From positions 472,512 to 536,511 of the forward strand of contig QAOA01000967.1 of the NCBI GenBank assembly GCA_003255065.1: a stretch of DNA of 64,000 nt. The letters run 5' to 3'. Within the stretch, counting starts at the first letter, position 1. The number at the start of each line of letters is the position of its first letter. Made by a program: the position numbers and the translations under genes. This stretch comes from Cercis canadensis (Eukaryota; Streptophyta; Magnoliopsida; Fabales; Fabaceae). This document shows positions 22,920 to 35,708 of this stretch, piece after piece. Under the pieces are notes generated by a model. That model saw nothing but the letters and a program-made list of their open reading frames with translations. It did not search any database and was not told where the DNA came from.

Positions 22920-25900
22920 AATTTAATAACTTTGCAATTTGGTCCTACCATCAAGCCTTCTTTCCAAAGCTAACGGAATTGTAAACATGACCCATTAAGT
23001 AATTGACGTTTCTGTTCATTGACTTAGCTAGTAGTACATCAGCTAACAGCATAAATAATTTGCAGAATAATAAAAATAAACAGTTTAGTCCTCAAAAATT
23101 GTTTATTTATCGGCAAGTAATTAATAGCGACAACGTAAATTTGACTAACTTTCTCAACCTTATAAGGTTTCCCATGGGAGATGTTAAGAATTTAACACTA
23201 ATATCAACTTGTAAAATTAAAAAAGGGATAAAATAGGCTTCTCTCACACTTGAACTAGCTAGACTCTTTACACCACGATGTCTAGGGTTTCTTCTTTCTT
23301 TTTCTTTTAATTTTTGTTAAACAAATGGAATATGTGTATCATTGTTTACACATAGAAGGGGATAGCTTAAAAATGAAAGTGAGAAGTTGTTGCTTAAGAA
23401 GTGCAACATGGATTAAAATATAAACTTCTTTGTTTTAAAATTAAGAAAAGAAATAATTCTTAAGTATGAGAGACTAAGTGGGGTGTTCATTTTGTAGTAA
23501 TATACGTAATGCGTTTCACATAGGAGTAGTGTTTGAAAATTAAAATGTTTATTTTAAACACAATTTTTTTTATCATGTTCTTGAGCACGCATTGATCATC
23601 ATTTGATAATCATTTATTTTAAACAATTGTATTTAGAGATTTTTCTCTTTATATCTCATCATATGCAACCTAGAGTCTAGAGCTTTGGCTCTACTTTAAT
23701 AGAGTTACTACTTCTACTGTTCTCTCTTTTAGTTCGTTTAGGATAGAACTACGTTTCCAGTACTCAAAATAGATTCAAATACTACAATATATATAATATT
23801 AATTTATAGCACATAGGCAGCATGCCAGCGAACTAGCTAGCACAGGCATGAGTACATATATTACCCAAACTGATTATCCCCAAAAGGAAGAGACTGATTT
23901 ATTTCATCAACATCAAGTAGCTATATATATTTGTAAGTATATATATAGCTAGGTTTTATTTATGGTTGATATCATGGAGATACGTTGCTCAACATTTGTA
24001 GGTGCAAACACACTTAAGTCCTTTGCAGCTGCCACCTTGTAAACCTTCTCCTCTCCTGCATAGATAGCCACATTGTTGGTTGCCAGAGCTACCAACGCAT
24101 GCACCTGAGAAGTATTTGCTTGGTTTCTCGCAAGTCTTTGCCTCAGTCTGCACCATCATTTCCTCTGAAATATCCATAAAATGCTTACGTTAATTAAATT
24201 TCACAGGGGAAAGAGAAACAGAAATTTAAGATAATATATATTTTCCAAATAGATCGAGAAAAATTTTGACAGCTATATATATACAGAAGATAGTATTAAG
24301 TTTGAGACTTACGAGCAGCAAGTAGAATGATGAGGAAGAAGAACAGCCCAGTAAGTGATTTCCTCTCCATGACTGATTCTTATGTTGTTGATTTGTTATC
24401 AATGGCTCTTAAATCTGAATGCATTTCACAAGAACAAGGCTTTGGTATTTATAGGGCTCTGGTACTTAGAAAAGTCTACCCATGTGGAGGATTTTTCTTT
24501 CTTGGCCATGTCCCCATGTGGAAGATGAAAGCAAGCCAAGGACGCAACCCATTAGCCATTGCCAAACGATAAGAAGAAGAATATGCTCCAAGTGAAATGG
24601 ATAATAGCGGAGACTATTCTAATATCTATAGTCCAACTATGTATTCTCAATTTGCAACTATGAGGCAATTTGGTTGATGAGAATGCCACATATAATATTT
24701 TTTAAAAAAAATAATGTTTGCCCATTTAGGTATAGAGGTGTATGAAATTTGAGATGAAGTCCATAGATATGGGTCTGGATTCCAGTTAAATTAGATACTA
24801 CTACATATGTAAATGTAAAAAAATTTGTGTGTATTTACTTGTGTGAAAAAATAAAGCCTTTTTACATTTACAAACCTATATCTCCTGAGTAAACCAAAAA
24901 AAAAAAACAATGTTCTAGATGATATGCATAAGAACAGCCGATATTTTTATTAATTATATATTTTAAAAGAATTTATTATAATATTTATTTATGAGATTTC
25001 TTTGGATTTTGTTACGTCACAACAAAGAAGTTTCACTATTTATCTTTTATAAATTATTCAAACTCTTCTCCACTAATAAAACCTAATGACTTATTGATGA
25101 GCTTTTTGAAAAGTTAATATTAGAAATTAATTTTAAAATTGTAAAAACTTATAAAAATTTTTTAGCTAGACAAGAAAGATAATCAAAGTTCAAACCTTAA
25201 ACTTTTACTTTATTAGATATCACTTGGACTAGTGACAAATTATGTCAATCTCTCTAAATTCAAAAATATCGTTAGCATCATTTGTAATAACATAAAAATT
25301 ATAGCTATTTTCTACAGCCAAAACTGTTAAAACCACAGCCTAATAAATAAATAAATAAATTATGTGGACAAAATTTTCCTTAACTTAGTGACAAATGCAG
25401 ATTATGCACTCTATTTTATTAATTTCTTCTTAATTCATCTTAATTAATTAAACATGGTCCCTGTAAAGTGAGTCCTATTAGAAATATGGGAGAGGGGAGA
25501 GCTAGGGGAGAGGGAAGGGGGTGGTGGGGACTGGGAGCTTGGGGGAGGAGAGAGTGATTTCTTAAACCAACAAACAAAAAAAAAAGTGGGTGGCACCGTT
25601 TACCAACAGCTTCATTAACTTTTCTCAACAGTTTTACTATTGTGTCAGATTAATTTTTTAGTTATATAATAAAAAAAATTAAAATGTTTACAAAACATCA
25701 ATATTGGGGTGAGTTAGTCGCAAAAGATGCTGAGGAAATGAAAGTAGAAGTCAAATTTGGAGATTGACACATAGAAAAGTTCAAAAGAAAACAATGAAAA
25801 ACAATTGCACGTTAGGTACCCTGCGGCCATCTATTATCTCAATGACTTTACCAGCGCATTATCTCTAGTATCCAGCATAGATTATAGTCACAGATTTTCT

Positions 25901-26189
25901 CAATCTTTATCATTATCTTAAAGCCTCTATTTAAGAAAACAATGAAAAGTAATACTGCTACTTGTCTTACTATCTTTGGAAATTTGACCAATGACTCAGA
26001 AAACCTGAGATAATTCAAAGGTTGGAGATTGAGCTTAATTTTGTTCTTTTGGCAGTGAGTCAAGGGCAGATTTATGTTATTCCATAGGGCTACATTCACA
26101 TGAAAATGCCATCTAATTTAATTAAGGGCTGCACCCATGTGTATCTAGGCGTTTTGGCTCCTTGGCATTTGAGATTATGACTCTGAATT
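22920..26189. repeat. Left arm of large inverted repeat, copy 1 (contains defensin 2)
   Basis: Bases 22920-26189 are the reverse complement, with modest divergence, of 35876-39040. Examples are 24640-25430 against 36620-37430, and 26040-26189 against 26357-26520. Defensin 2 sits in this arm. The arm has about 235 bp near 25480-25715 (the G-rich GGGAGAGGGGAGAGC block onward) that the right arms lack; copy 2's left arm has it too. The arm ends at a 167-bp unpaired centre. Confidence 0.85.
23989..24370 (-). CDS. Plant defensin 2, two exons, in the left palindrome arm
   Basis: Exons 24313-24370 and 23989-24164 give 77 residues with signal peptide MERKSLTGLFFFLIILLA. The mature part begins after EMMVQTEAKT and contains eight cysteines, with SGACVGSSGNQQCGYLC, the gamma-core GGSCKGLKC and a CVCTYKC end. 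It is nearly identical to defensin 3 at 37.8 kb. The visible differences are Ala/Gly before the second Cys, Lys/Ile before the last Cys, and Ala/Ser at the end of the signal peptide. Both genes sit at mirror positions of one large inverted repeat, so this is a recent duplicate. The upstream 1 kb is shared with defensins 3 and 4, so expression may be similar. Confidence 0.9.
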
Positions 26190-26356
26190 GCATATTTGAC
26201 TTGTTAGGCTATTGTGCTAGTCTTATGGGCTTGTGTGATTCATTTATCTAAAGTTACTCTATAACTTTAATTTGTCTTTATAAAGCCTTTTATATTATTT
26301 AATTCAACTAATGTGAGACTTGATTTTATAACCATCATTACAAACTATTCAACAGT
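26190..26356. repeat. Centre (spacer) of palindrome copy 1
   Basis: A 167-bp non-palindromic spacer, bounded by CTCTGAATT on the left and AATTCAGAG on the right. The same spacer, also 167 bp, recurs at 35709-35875 with a few substitutions. Confidence 0.8.
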
Positions 26357-28778
26357 AATTCAGAGCCATAATCTCTCATGCCCGCCAGACGCCTAGATAC
26401 ACGTAGGTGCAGCTCATTATTTAATTAGATGGCATTTTCATGTGTATGTAGCCCTATGGAATAACATAAATCTGCCCTTGACTCACTGCCAAAACAACAA
26501 AATTAAGCTCAATCTCCAACCTTTGAATTATCTAGCAAAACAACAAAATAACATAAACCTGCCCTTGAATTATCTCAGGTTTTCTGAGTCATTGTTCCTA
26601 TTTGCAAAGATAGTAAGACAACTAGCAGTATATTACTTTTCTCTTTCAAATCTCATTCTCCGAAATTTAATCTTCTTATCACATGCTAGTCCTAGAGGCT
26701 TTTCATATTATAGACCGAGAATATTGATATCCATAAACGAATTGATGACATCAAATATTTAAAAAAAATTAATATTCTTATTAATTTGTGATAGATTTAA
26801 AATATTGTCTGGTCAGATACTTAAAGAGAGGTTTTAAGATAATGAAGATAGAGAAAATCTTAGATTATAATCTATGCTGGATACTAGAGATAATGCGCTG
26901 GTAAAGTCTTTGAGATAATAGATGGCCATAGGGTACCTAACCACCACCACTTCTTTAGCAGATACAATAATATATGTGTCAATGTGCAATTGTTTTTCAT
27001 TGTTTTCTTTTGAATTTTTCTATGTGCCAATCTCCAAATTTGACTTCTATTTTCATTTCCTCAGCATCTTTCTTATAGGACTCACTTCATAGGGACGATG
27101 TTTAATTAATTAATATGAATTAAGAAGAAATTATTAAAAAAANATATACTTACAAATATATATAGCTAGTTGATGTTGATGAAATAAATCAGTCTCTTCC
27201 TTTTGGGGATAATCAGTTTGGGTTATATATGTACTCATGCATGTGCTAGCTAGTTCGCTGGCATGCTGCCTATGTGCTATAAATTAATATTATATATATT
27301 GTAGTATTTGAATCTATTTGAGTACTGTAAACATAGTTCTATCCTAAACGAACTATAAAAGAGAATAATAGAAGTAGTAACTCTATTAAAGTAGAGCCAA
27401 AGCTCTAGACTCTAGATATTTTCTTTCTGTTATACTTAAGAAAACTGCGGTTGCATATGATGAGATATAAAGAGAAAAATCTCTAAATACAATTGTTTAA
27501 AATAAATGATTATCAAATGATGATCAATGCGTGCTCAAGAACATGATAAAAAAAAAAAAAATTGTGTTTAAAATCAACATTTTGATTTTCAAACACTACT
27601 GCTATGTGAAACGCATTACGTATATTACTTCAAAATGAACACCCCAATTAGTCTCCCATACTTATGAATTAGTTCTTTTCTTAATTTTAAAACAACGAAA
27701 TTTATATTTTAATCCATGTTTCACTTCTTAAGCAACAACTTCTCACTTTCATTTTTAAGCAATCCCCTTCTATTTATGTAAACAATGATACAAGTATTCC
27801 ATTTATTTAAAAAAAATTAAAAGAAAAAGAAAGAAGAAACCCTAGACACCGTGGTGTAAAGAGTCTTGCTAGTTCAAGTTTGAGAAGGCTATTTTATCCC
27901 TTTTTTAATTTTACAAGTTGATATTAGTGTTAAATTCTTAACATCTCCCATGCATGTGAAACCTTATAAAGTTGAGAAAATTAGTCAAATTTACATTGTC
28001 GCTATTAATTACCCGCCGATATAAAATAAAAAATAAAAATTTGAAGACTAAATTGTTTATTTTTATTATTCTTCAAATTATTTATTCTGTTAGCTGATGT
28101 ACTACTAGCTAAGTCAATGAACAGAAACGTCAATTACGTAATGGGTCATGTGTACAATTCCGTTACCTAGAAGACTTGATGGTAGGACCAAATTGCATAT
28201 AGTTTTCAAAGTTAATAGAGAAATGAGACCAAACAAAATTCAGGACTTATTTGATACAAACCTGATATTTTGAGGATGGAATTATTAATTTACTTTTGAA
28301 TTAATGTAATGTGTCTGGAATTTCTTCCATTTACTTGGTGGGTAGAAAGTCTAAGTTCCCTAGCATTGCTCTGGGTTTTGTGCTAACCAGTGCTTAGGGT
28401 CTAAAAAAATACACTATTCTAGTACTCATGATTAAGTGAAGTTTTTAGTGAATGGAACTATCATATATACAAACTAAAAGCAAACAAAAAAAAAAATTAT
28501 AAAACTCAGTGCTAGTTATTGATACATATTTTTTAAAAATATTTTAAATTTTATTAATATTACTACTTTACACAAGTACATACAATACAATTGATTTTGT
28601 GATTTTCTAAAAGGGTTAGGATTCCAAGTTTGAAACCTCATTCCTCCTATATCCCTAACTAGATTTTTTTTTGTTTTTTGTTGAATAAAAGCTTAGGGAG
28701 AGAGAATATTACCAAATTTCAAGGTTAGAACATGTCACAAGTCTCAACAAGGCTTACAATAATACTTAAATATCACCT
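26357..28778. repeat. Right arm of inverted repeat, copy 1, with internal gap
   Basis: Bases 26357-27142 match 35876-36660, and bases 27144-28778 match 38193-39597. The single N at 27143 is therefore a jump over the equivalent of about 1.53 kb (36661-38192), the interval that in copy 2 contains the defensin 3 gene and its promoter. The arm stops at 28778, inside a SINE-like repeat that is complete in copy 2. Confidence 0.82.
27143..27143. other. Assembly gap (single N) at a structural jump
   Basis: One N follows a run of A. The sequence on its two sides corresponds to places about 1.5 kb apart in the second palindrome, so the gap probably hides real sequence, including a possible defensin gene. 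Confidence 0.75.
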
Positions 28779-29111
28779 ATGTATTCTCAATTTGCAACTA
28801 TGAGGAAATTTGGTCGATGAGAATGCCTCATATAATATTTTTTTAAAAATAATGTTTGCACATTTAGGTATAGAGGTGTATGAAATTTGAGATGAAGTCC
28901 ATAGATATGGGTCTGGATTCCAGTTAAATTAGATACTACTGCATATGTAAATGTAAAAAAATTTGTGTGTATTTACTTGTGTGAAAAAATAAAGCCTTTT
29001 TACATTTACATACCTATATCTCCTGAGTATACCAAAAAAAAAAAACCTCTAGTTTCTGGAAAAAAAAATGTTCTAGATGATATGCATAAGAACAGCCGAT
29101 ATTTTTATTAA

Positions 29112-30531
29112 GAGTAAAACCCCTTTTTAGTTCCTAAAAAATGCATCTATTGACAAATTCATTTTTCAAAAATTTTCAGTGACAAATTAGTCCTTGAATT
29201 ATTATTTTCACTGACAAATTAGTCCTCTATTAGGGTTTGTTAGTCAGATTTAACGGATTTTGTCACGAGGCACTTAACGGGCTGACGTGGCCATTAGTTT
29301 GCTGAAGTGGCATGCTGAACATGGTAATTGGGGCTTCAGCTGGCATGAAGGAGCAAAACGCCGTCGTTTTAAATGGAGAAGACCATTTCCTGAAGCTGAG
29401 AACGACGTCGTAAGGAGAGAACCCCAAACTGAAGGATTTCTTCGCGACCTGGATTTTCTTTTTTCTGCGACTCTCCATTTCGAAACCGAAGCCCCATTGC
29501 TGTGAGAAATCAGCATACCCACTGCTGGATTTCACTTGCATCTTCTCTCAATCAGCGTTTTCTTAGTCCGAGCTTCTCAATCGGTCTTGGCCCTTTACAT
29601 TTCTGGGTGTAATCGCGAGTTCACTTGCATTTTCGAACCCTTAAGCCCCAAAGAGGAGACAGACGCGGTCTGACAGGAAGGAGATTAAGCCGAAGCTAGA
29701 GGTGAGGTTTTCCAAACTCTTGTATGTCTCCCTTTAGGATGAATCACTAGAAGTGTTGTTGACTGTGAAATTTTCTCTCTTCCGTGGTTACCTTTATATT
29801 GTGGTTACCCTTTAGGATGAATCACTGGAAGTGTTGTTCACATGGGTTGAGATTCTGATTTGTCTACTTTATTGTTTGGTCTTTCTTATCGTGGTCCACT
29901 GGAATTGTTGTATGAACTTTGATTTTGGAACAATAGCAAAACTGAAAATGCTCATATAATCAGAACTATTAATTAATAGATTGCCAATGTTTTTCTTAGA
30001 GTTGAGTTTTAATCCTTTAAATTTAAGTTGTTTTCACTCTATTTTTCTGTTTAGCATACTTCAATGTACAGGATATGAGGATTTGTAATTACTTAATTGG
30101 ATCAAAAGCAAGTTGTATAAGTAGATAGTGACTGCTTGAGTGATTGCATAATGCTTGAGGAAGCATAATTAGTTAGGTAATATATGATTGGAAATCTATC
30201 CTGTTGATCAAAGGCTATGTCCCTGGGGTGGAAAAAGCATACAGTATCCTTCTGTCAAGTAAATTAGTATAGTTATTCAATGTGATCATTCCCCTTCAAG
30301 AGGCTGTTTATAAGTCAAGAGAATCAACCTGATATGCTGTAATACATTGGTAGTGTGAAAACGCTGCATGTTCATCTGCTACAACAAAATATAATTTCTG
30401 GTCAAACTTGATTATACTTGTCTTGTAATTGGTAAGATTTGCTCAATAAATGCCAATCCACATAGAATCTCTTATATGTAATACGGGATATATTTAAACC
30501 GATCATAAAGGCATGCATCACTTTTGTCATT
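29112..30531 (+). repeat. Left terminal inverted repeat of the Pack-MULE
   Basis: It pairs with 33196-34464 on the opposite strand, including the stretches GCATAATGCTTGAGGAAGC and AATCAACCTGATATGCTG. The arm is about 150 bp longer than its partner, partly through an internal duplication: TTTAGGATGAATCACTRGAAG occurs at about 29733 and again near 29812. The outer 600 bp contain matching open frames on both arms (KRRRFKWRRPFPE), but these arise from the TIR sequence and are not genes. Confidence 0.85.
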
Positions 30532-30532
30532 T

Positions 30533-30906
<374 letters not shown>

Positions 30907-31942
30907 AGCACGCAAGTATTTATTAGAACTCTCAATTCTTTAACAGATTAAAAAAAATGAGCAAATCATTTTCTCTCAGTTATCCTTATGATGAGTGTCC
31001 AAAACAGAATTCCACTATATTACAAGCATCAAAGTTGTATTCTTCAAGCACCTATTATTGTTTACACCTAGTATTATATTCAAAACGAGCACTTTCACCC
31101 TTTTCTTGAACCCTCGTATGAAAGACACTTGAACTATAATTTAATTCTTCTCTCTGGTTAGTGTCCAGTTACACATGGTTATTTATCTCTAGTGATATAA
31201 GTCTTGAAAAGAAGGATGTATATGCCAATCTAATTAGAATGATTTGATTTAGCTATAATATTTGGAACTAGACCATCGTTGTACGTGAAATATCTGCTTG
31301 AAATGAGGCCACCCAGGAAACCCGATTCTTAAGGTTCATGCAAAGAAATCAGATTAGCATCGTTTAAGGAGCACTTGCTCTTCGTATAAATACTAACAGA
31401 GAAACTTATTGAAGCATATGATACCGAGTTCCCCTCCTTTTTGTTATGAAAAAAGCAATGCAGTAGGAAGAGGAGGCACATAAAGCATTTTGTATCTTAA
31501 TCGTGGAACATCGCTGCCATGGCGATAATGGTAATTTCAAAACGTGATGAAATAGGACATAAGTGAATTCATTCTAAGTAAACAATGGAAAGAGTCAAAG
31601 CATGAAACGTGGAAGCAAGAAAGGATCATTGCATTCAAATAAATATGAATACCTCAATTATTCTCATTTACTTTTCTCGTCATTCCAGTGTGTTCTTTTC
31701 GGTACATCTTGAGTTATGACTGTTTAAGTAATATAAATAAAGAATTTGAAAAGAGAAAGAAGAACTCCAAATTGCAATGCCAAGTTCCCAGCATGTTGTT
31801 TAGGAACTAATCAAGAACAACTGAAAAAGTCATTGAATAGTTGAAGACGCAACAGCTATAACTAAGTACATTACCATTTATCCCTCCGTTTCCACTTTCC
31901 ACTAGCATCTACAAAATTTTATGAAAAAAAAAAAAACCCATT
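30907..31942. other. Pack-MULE interior of unknown origin between the two gene fragments
   Basis: AT-rich, no recognisable coding sequence. It is probably 3' flank of the captured petC or ABC1K genes, or MULE internal sequence. Confidence 0.4.
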
Positions 31943-32385
31943 TTATGGGGCCATCACTCCTTCAATGGCATTAACCATAAATTATGCCCAGTCAGCTTTA
32001 AATAGCAGTGTCTGCAAAGTATGCATCACATCATATTCTGGATCAAGTCTCCTCTGCCACCCCTACAAAAGAGAGAGAGGAAGAAAACGCCATGCTTATG
32101 TTAGGCAATGTATCACAACTAATCCCGTAAAACAATTGCTAGGCAGTAGGCACAAAGGGTAAACATTTCTCATGCTCTAATGTATTCAATTCATTTTGAA
32201 GGGAGAGGAGATCGTTTTAAATGATAGGCAGAACTTACCTCAAGAACCAATGTGGTCACCATCACAGAGCAGACATTGTCATCTAAATTGACCTTATGAT
32301 GTCTGACATGCTCTAGCAATTGCTGCATACAGTCGGCCGGGTGGACAGTGGATAACCCCCAAAGCTTAAATGATTTCTCCACGTC
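31943..32385 (-). pseudogene. Captured 3' fragment of an ABC1K/ADCK (UbiB-family) kinase gene
   Basis: On the minus strand, two exons (32239-32385 and 31943-32062) with GT-AG boundaries encode a C-terminal tail. The first has VNLDDNVCSVMVTTLVLE. The second has GWQRRLDPEYDVMHTLQTLL, then FKADWA, a TAA, and after it IEGVMAP with a normal stop. This matches the end of ADCK-type atypical kinases, which act in mitochondria or plastids on quinone and lipid metabolism. The in-frame TAA and the absence of the kinase domain make it a pseudogene fragment. It lies opposite to the petC piece inside the Pack-MULE. I am sure of the family and less sure which ABC1K member it is. Confidence 0.75.
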
Positions 32386-33195
32386 CTGTTAAATGCTAAA
32401 ATTTCTTAAAACAGAGATGTGTTGATTGATACTGTTACAGGATATCAAACCATGGTCTATTTCAACAAAATCAGCTTTCAATCATTTATTACCAACAGTT
32501 AAGTTTAGACATAACTAGGATTTTTTTTTCTAGGTCATATTGGCTCAAAGGTAATGCATAATATGTTTAGAAATTAGAAATGCTTATACTCACAACTTGC
32601 TAGCACTGATTGGGACCATCCAACTAACATTGAATGGTTCTTTTGAAGTCAACATAAATGATATGAAAGCTTCAGAAAGAACAGGGTTGACCATTATTCA
32701 TTAATAAAGGGTTTTTCTTAGGCTGTCTAATAATGTCAAAATTTTCACCTATAAACCAGAAAATCTCCAAAATGAGAAAGCAGAGACTTCCCTCTAATTG
32801 CAGGAGGGTAAAATGTAGAGAATACTATAGACATAATCACCTATATAACTTCTATGGACACCCATACAAAGTAATACAAATAAGTTAAGCACCAAAAAGA
32901 AAAGGAAATATTGAGAAAAGAAAATGCTCATTCGGTATCCAATATGTTCAACATCCTTATGTTATAGGCAAAAGTAATAGAAGAAGCCAATACCACATGA
33001 CCAATGGGAAATGCAAAGTAATTAAAATATTCCTTTCATAGTCAGCAATAACATAACTAAAAAAAAAATGGACGAACTTCAACATTGATGCATGGTTCTT
33101 CACGTAGTATTTTTTAAACTTCCTTTTTAATGCAAACAGTACATCTAATGGTGAACTTATATACAAAATATCCCTCAGTGGATATTCTCCAAGAA
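32386..33195. other. Pack-MULE interior, possibly an intron of the captured kinase gene
   Basis: No coding sequence was recognised. Its place directly upstream (minus strand) of the kinase exon at 32385, after a good acceptor (CATTTAACAG), suggests captured intron. Confidence 0.4.
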
Positions 33196-34464
33196 TGACA
33201 AAAGTGATGCATGCCTTTATGATCGGTTTAAATATATCCTGTATTACATATAAGAGATTTTATGTGGATTGGCATTTATTGAGCATATCTTACCAATTAC
33301 AAGACAAGTATAATCCAATTTGACCAGAAATGATATTTAGTTCGAGCAAATGAACATGCAGCGTTTTCACACTACCAATGTATTGCAGCATATCAGGTTG
33401 ATTCTTTTGACTTATAAACAGACTCTTGATGGGGAATGATCACATTGAATAACTATACTAATTTACTTGACAGAAGGATACTATATGCTTTTTCCACCCA
33501 GGGACATATCCTTTGATCAACAGGATAGATTTCCAATCATATATTACCTAACCAATTATGCTTCCTCAAGCATTATGCAATCACCCAAGCAGTCACTGTC
33601 TACTTATACAACTTGCTTTTGATCCAATTAAGTAATTACAGATCCTCATACCCTGTACATTGAAGTATGCTAAACAGAAAATTAGAGTGAAAACAACTTA
33701 AATTTAAAGAATTAAAACTCAACTCTAAGAAAAACATTGACAATCTATTAATTAATAGTTCTGATTATATGAGAATTTTCAGTTTTGCTATTGTTCTAAA
33801 ATCAAAGTTCATACAACACTTCCACTGATTCATCTTAAAGGGAGACATACAAGGGTTTGGAAAACCTCACCTGTGCTTCGGGTTTGTGTCCTTCCTGTCA
33901 GACCGCATCTGTCTCCTCTTTGGGGCTTAGGGTTCGAAAATGCAAGTGAACTCGCGATTACACCCAGAAATGTAAAGGGCCAAGACCGATTGAGAAGCTC
34001 GGACTGAGAAAACACTGATTGAGAGAAGATGCAAGTGAAATCCAGTAGTGGGTATGCTGATTTCTCACAGCAATGGGGCTTCGGTTTCAAAATGGAGAGT
34101 TGCAGAAAAAAGAAAATCCAGGACGCGATGAAATCCTTCAGTTCGGGGTTTTGGGGTTCTCTCCTTACGACATCGCTCTCAACTTCAGGAAATGGTCTTC
34201 TCCATTTCAAACGACGGCGTTTTGCTCCTTCATGCCAGCTGAAGCCCAATTGCCATGTCAGCATGCCACTTCAGCAAACTAACGGTCACGTCTGCTCGTT
34301 AAGTGCCATGTGGCAAAATCCGTTAAATCTGATAAACAAACTTTAACAGAAGACTAATTTGTCAGCGAAAATAATAATTTAATGACTAATTTGTCACCGA
34401 AAATTTTTGGAGGACGAATTTGTCAGTAGATACATTTTTCAAGAACCAAAAATGGGTTTTACTC
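33196..34464 (-). repeat. Right terminal inverted repeat of the Pack-MULE
   Basis: Reverse-complement partner of 29112-30531. Many indels and substitutions separate the arms, so the TIRs have been diverging for some time, whereas the 9-bp target duplication is still perfect. Confidence 0.85.
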
Positions 34465-35708
34465 TTTTATTAATTATATATTTTAAAAGAATTTATTATA
34501 ATATTTATTTATGAGATTTCTTTGGGTTTTGTTACGTCACAACAAAGAAGTTTCACTCTTTATCTTTTATAAATTATCCAAACTCTTCGCCACTAATAAA
34601 ACCTAATGACTTATTGATGAACTTTCTGAAAAGTTAATATTATAAATTAATTTTAAAATTGTAAAAACTTATAAAAAAAAAATGTAGCTAGACAAGTAAG
34701 ATAATCAAAGTTCAAACCTTAAACTTTTACTTTATGAGATATCACTTGGACTAGTGACAAATTATGTCAATCTCTCTAAATTCAAAAATATCGTTAGCAT
34801 CTTTTGTAATAACATAAAAATTATAGCTATTTTCTACAGCCAAAACTGTTAAAACCACAGCCTAATAAAAAAAAATTATGTGGACAAAATTCTCCTTAAT
34901 TTAGTGACATATGGAGATTATGCACTCTATTTTATTAATTTCTTCTTAATTCATCTTAATTAATTAAACATGGTCCCTGTGAAGTGAGTCCTATTAGAAA
35001 TAGGGGAGAGGGGAGAGCTAGGGGAGAGGGAAGGGGGTGGTGGAGACTGGGAGCTTGAGGGAGGAGAGAGTGATTTCTTAAACAAAAAAACAAAACAAAA
35101 AAAGTGGTGGCACCGTTTACCAACAGCGTCATTAACTTTTTCTCAACAGTTTTACTATTGTGTCAGATTAATTTTTTAGTTATACAATAAATAAAAATTA
35201 AAATGTTTACAAAACATCAATATTGGGGTGAGTTAGTCGCAAAAGATGCTGAGGAAATGAAAGTAGAAGTCAAATTTGGAGATTGACACATAGAAAAGTT
35301 CAAAAGAAAACAATGAAAAACAATTGCACGTTAGGTACCCTACGGCCATCTATTATCTCAATGACTTTACCATCGCATTATCTCTAGTATCCAGCATAGA
35401 TTATAGTCACAGATTTTCTCAATCTTTATCATTATCTTAAAGCCTCTATTTAAGAAAACAATGAAAAGTAATACTGCTACTTGTCTTACTATCTTTGGAA
35501 ATTTGACCAATGACTCAGAAAACCTGAGATAATTCAAAGGTTGGAGATTGAGCTTAATTTTGTTCTTTTGGCAGTGAGTCAAGGGCAGGTTTATGTTATT
35601 CCATAGGGCTACATTCACATGAAAATGCCATCTAATTTAATTAAGAGCTGCACCCATGTGTATCTAGGCGTTTTGGCTCCTTGGCATTTGAGATTATGAC
35701 TCTGAATT

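Noticed and set aside
25848..26099. 83-residue frame repeated at 35367-35618, and its relatives at 26442 and 35964
   Set aside because: They arise from the palindrome arms; the same frame appears once per arm because the DNA is duplicated. No homology was recognised and no splice signals support it.
29263..29541. Overlapping open frames on both strands at each end of the MULE (also 33830-34346)
   Set aside because: They are mirror images in the two terminal inverted repeats and have no recognisable domain. They reflect TIR composition.
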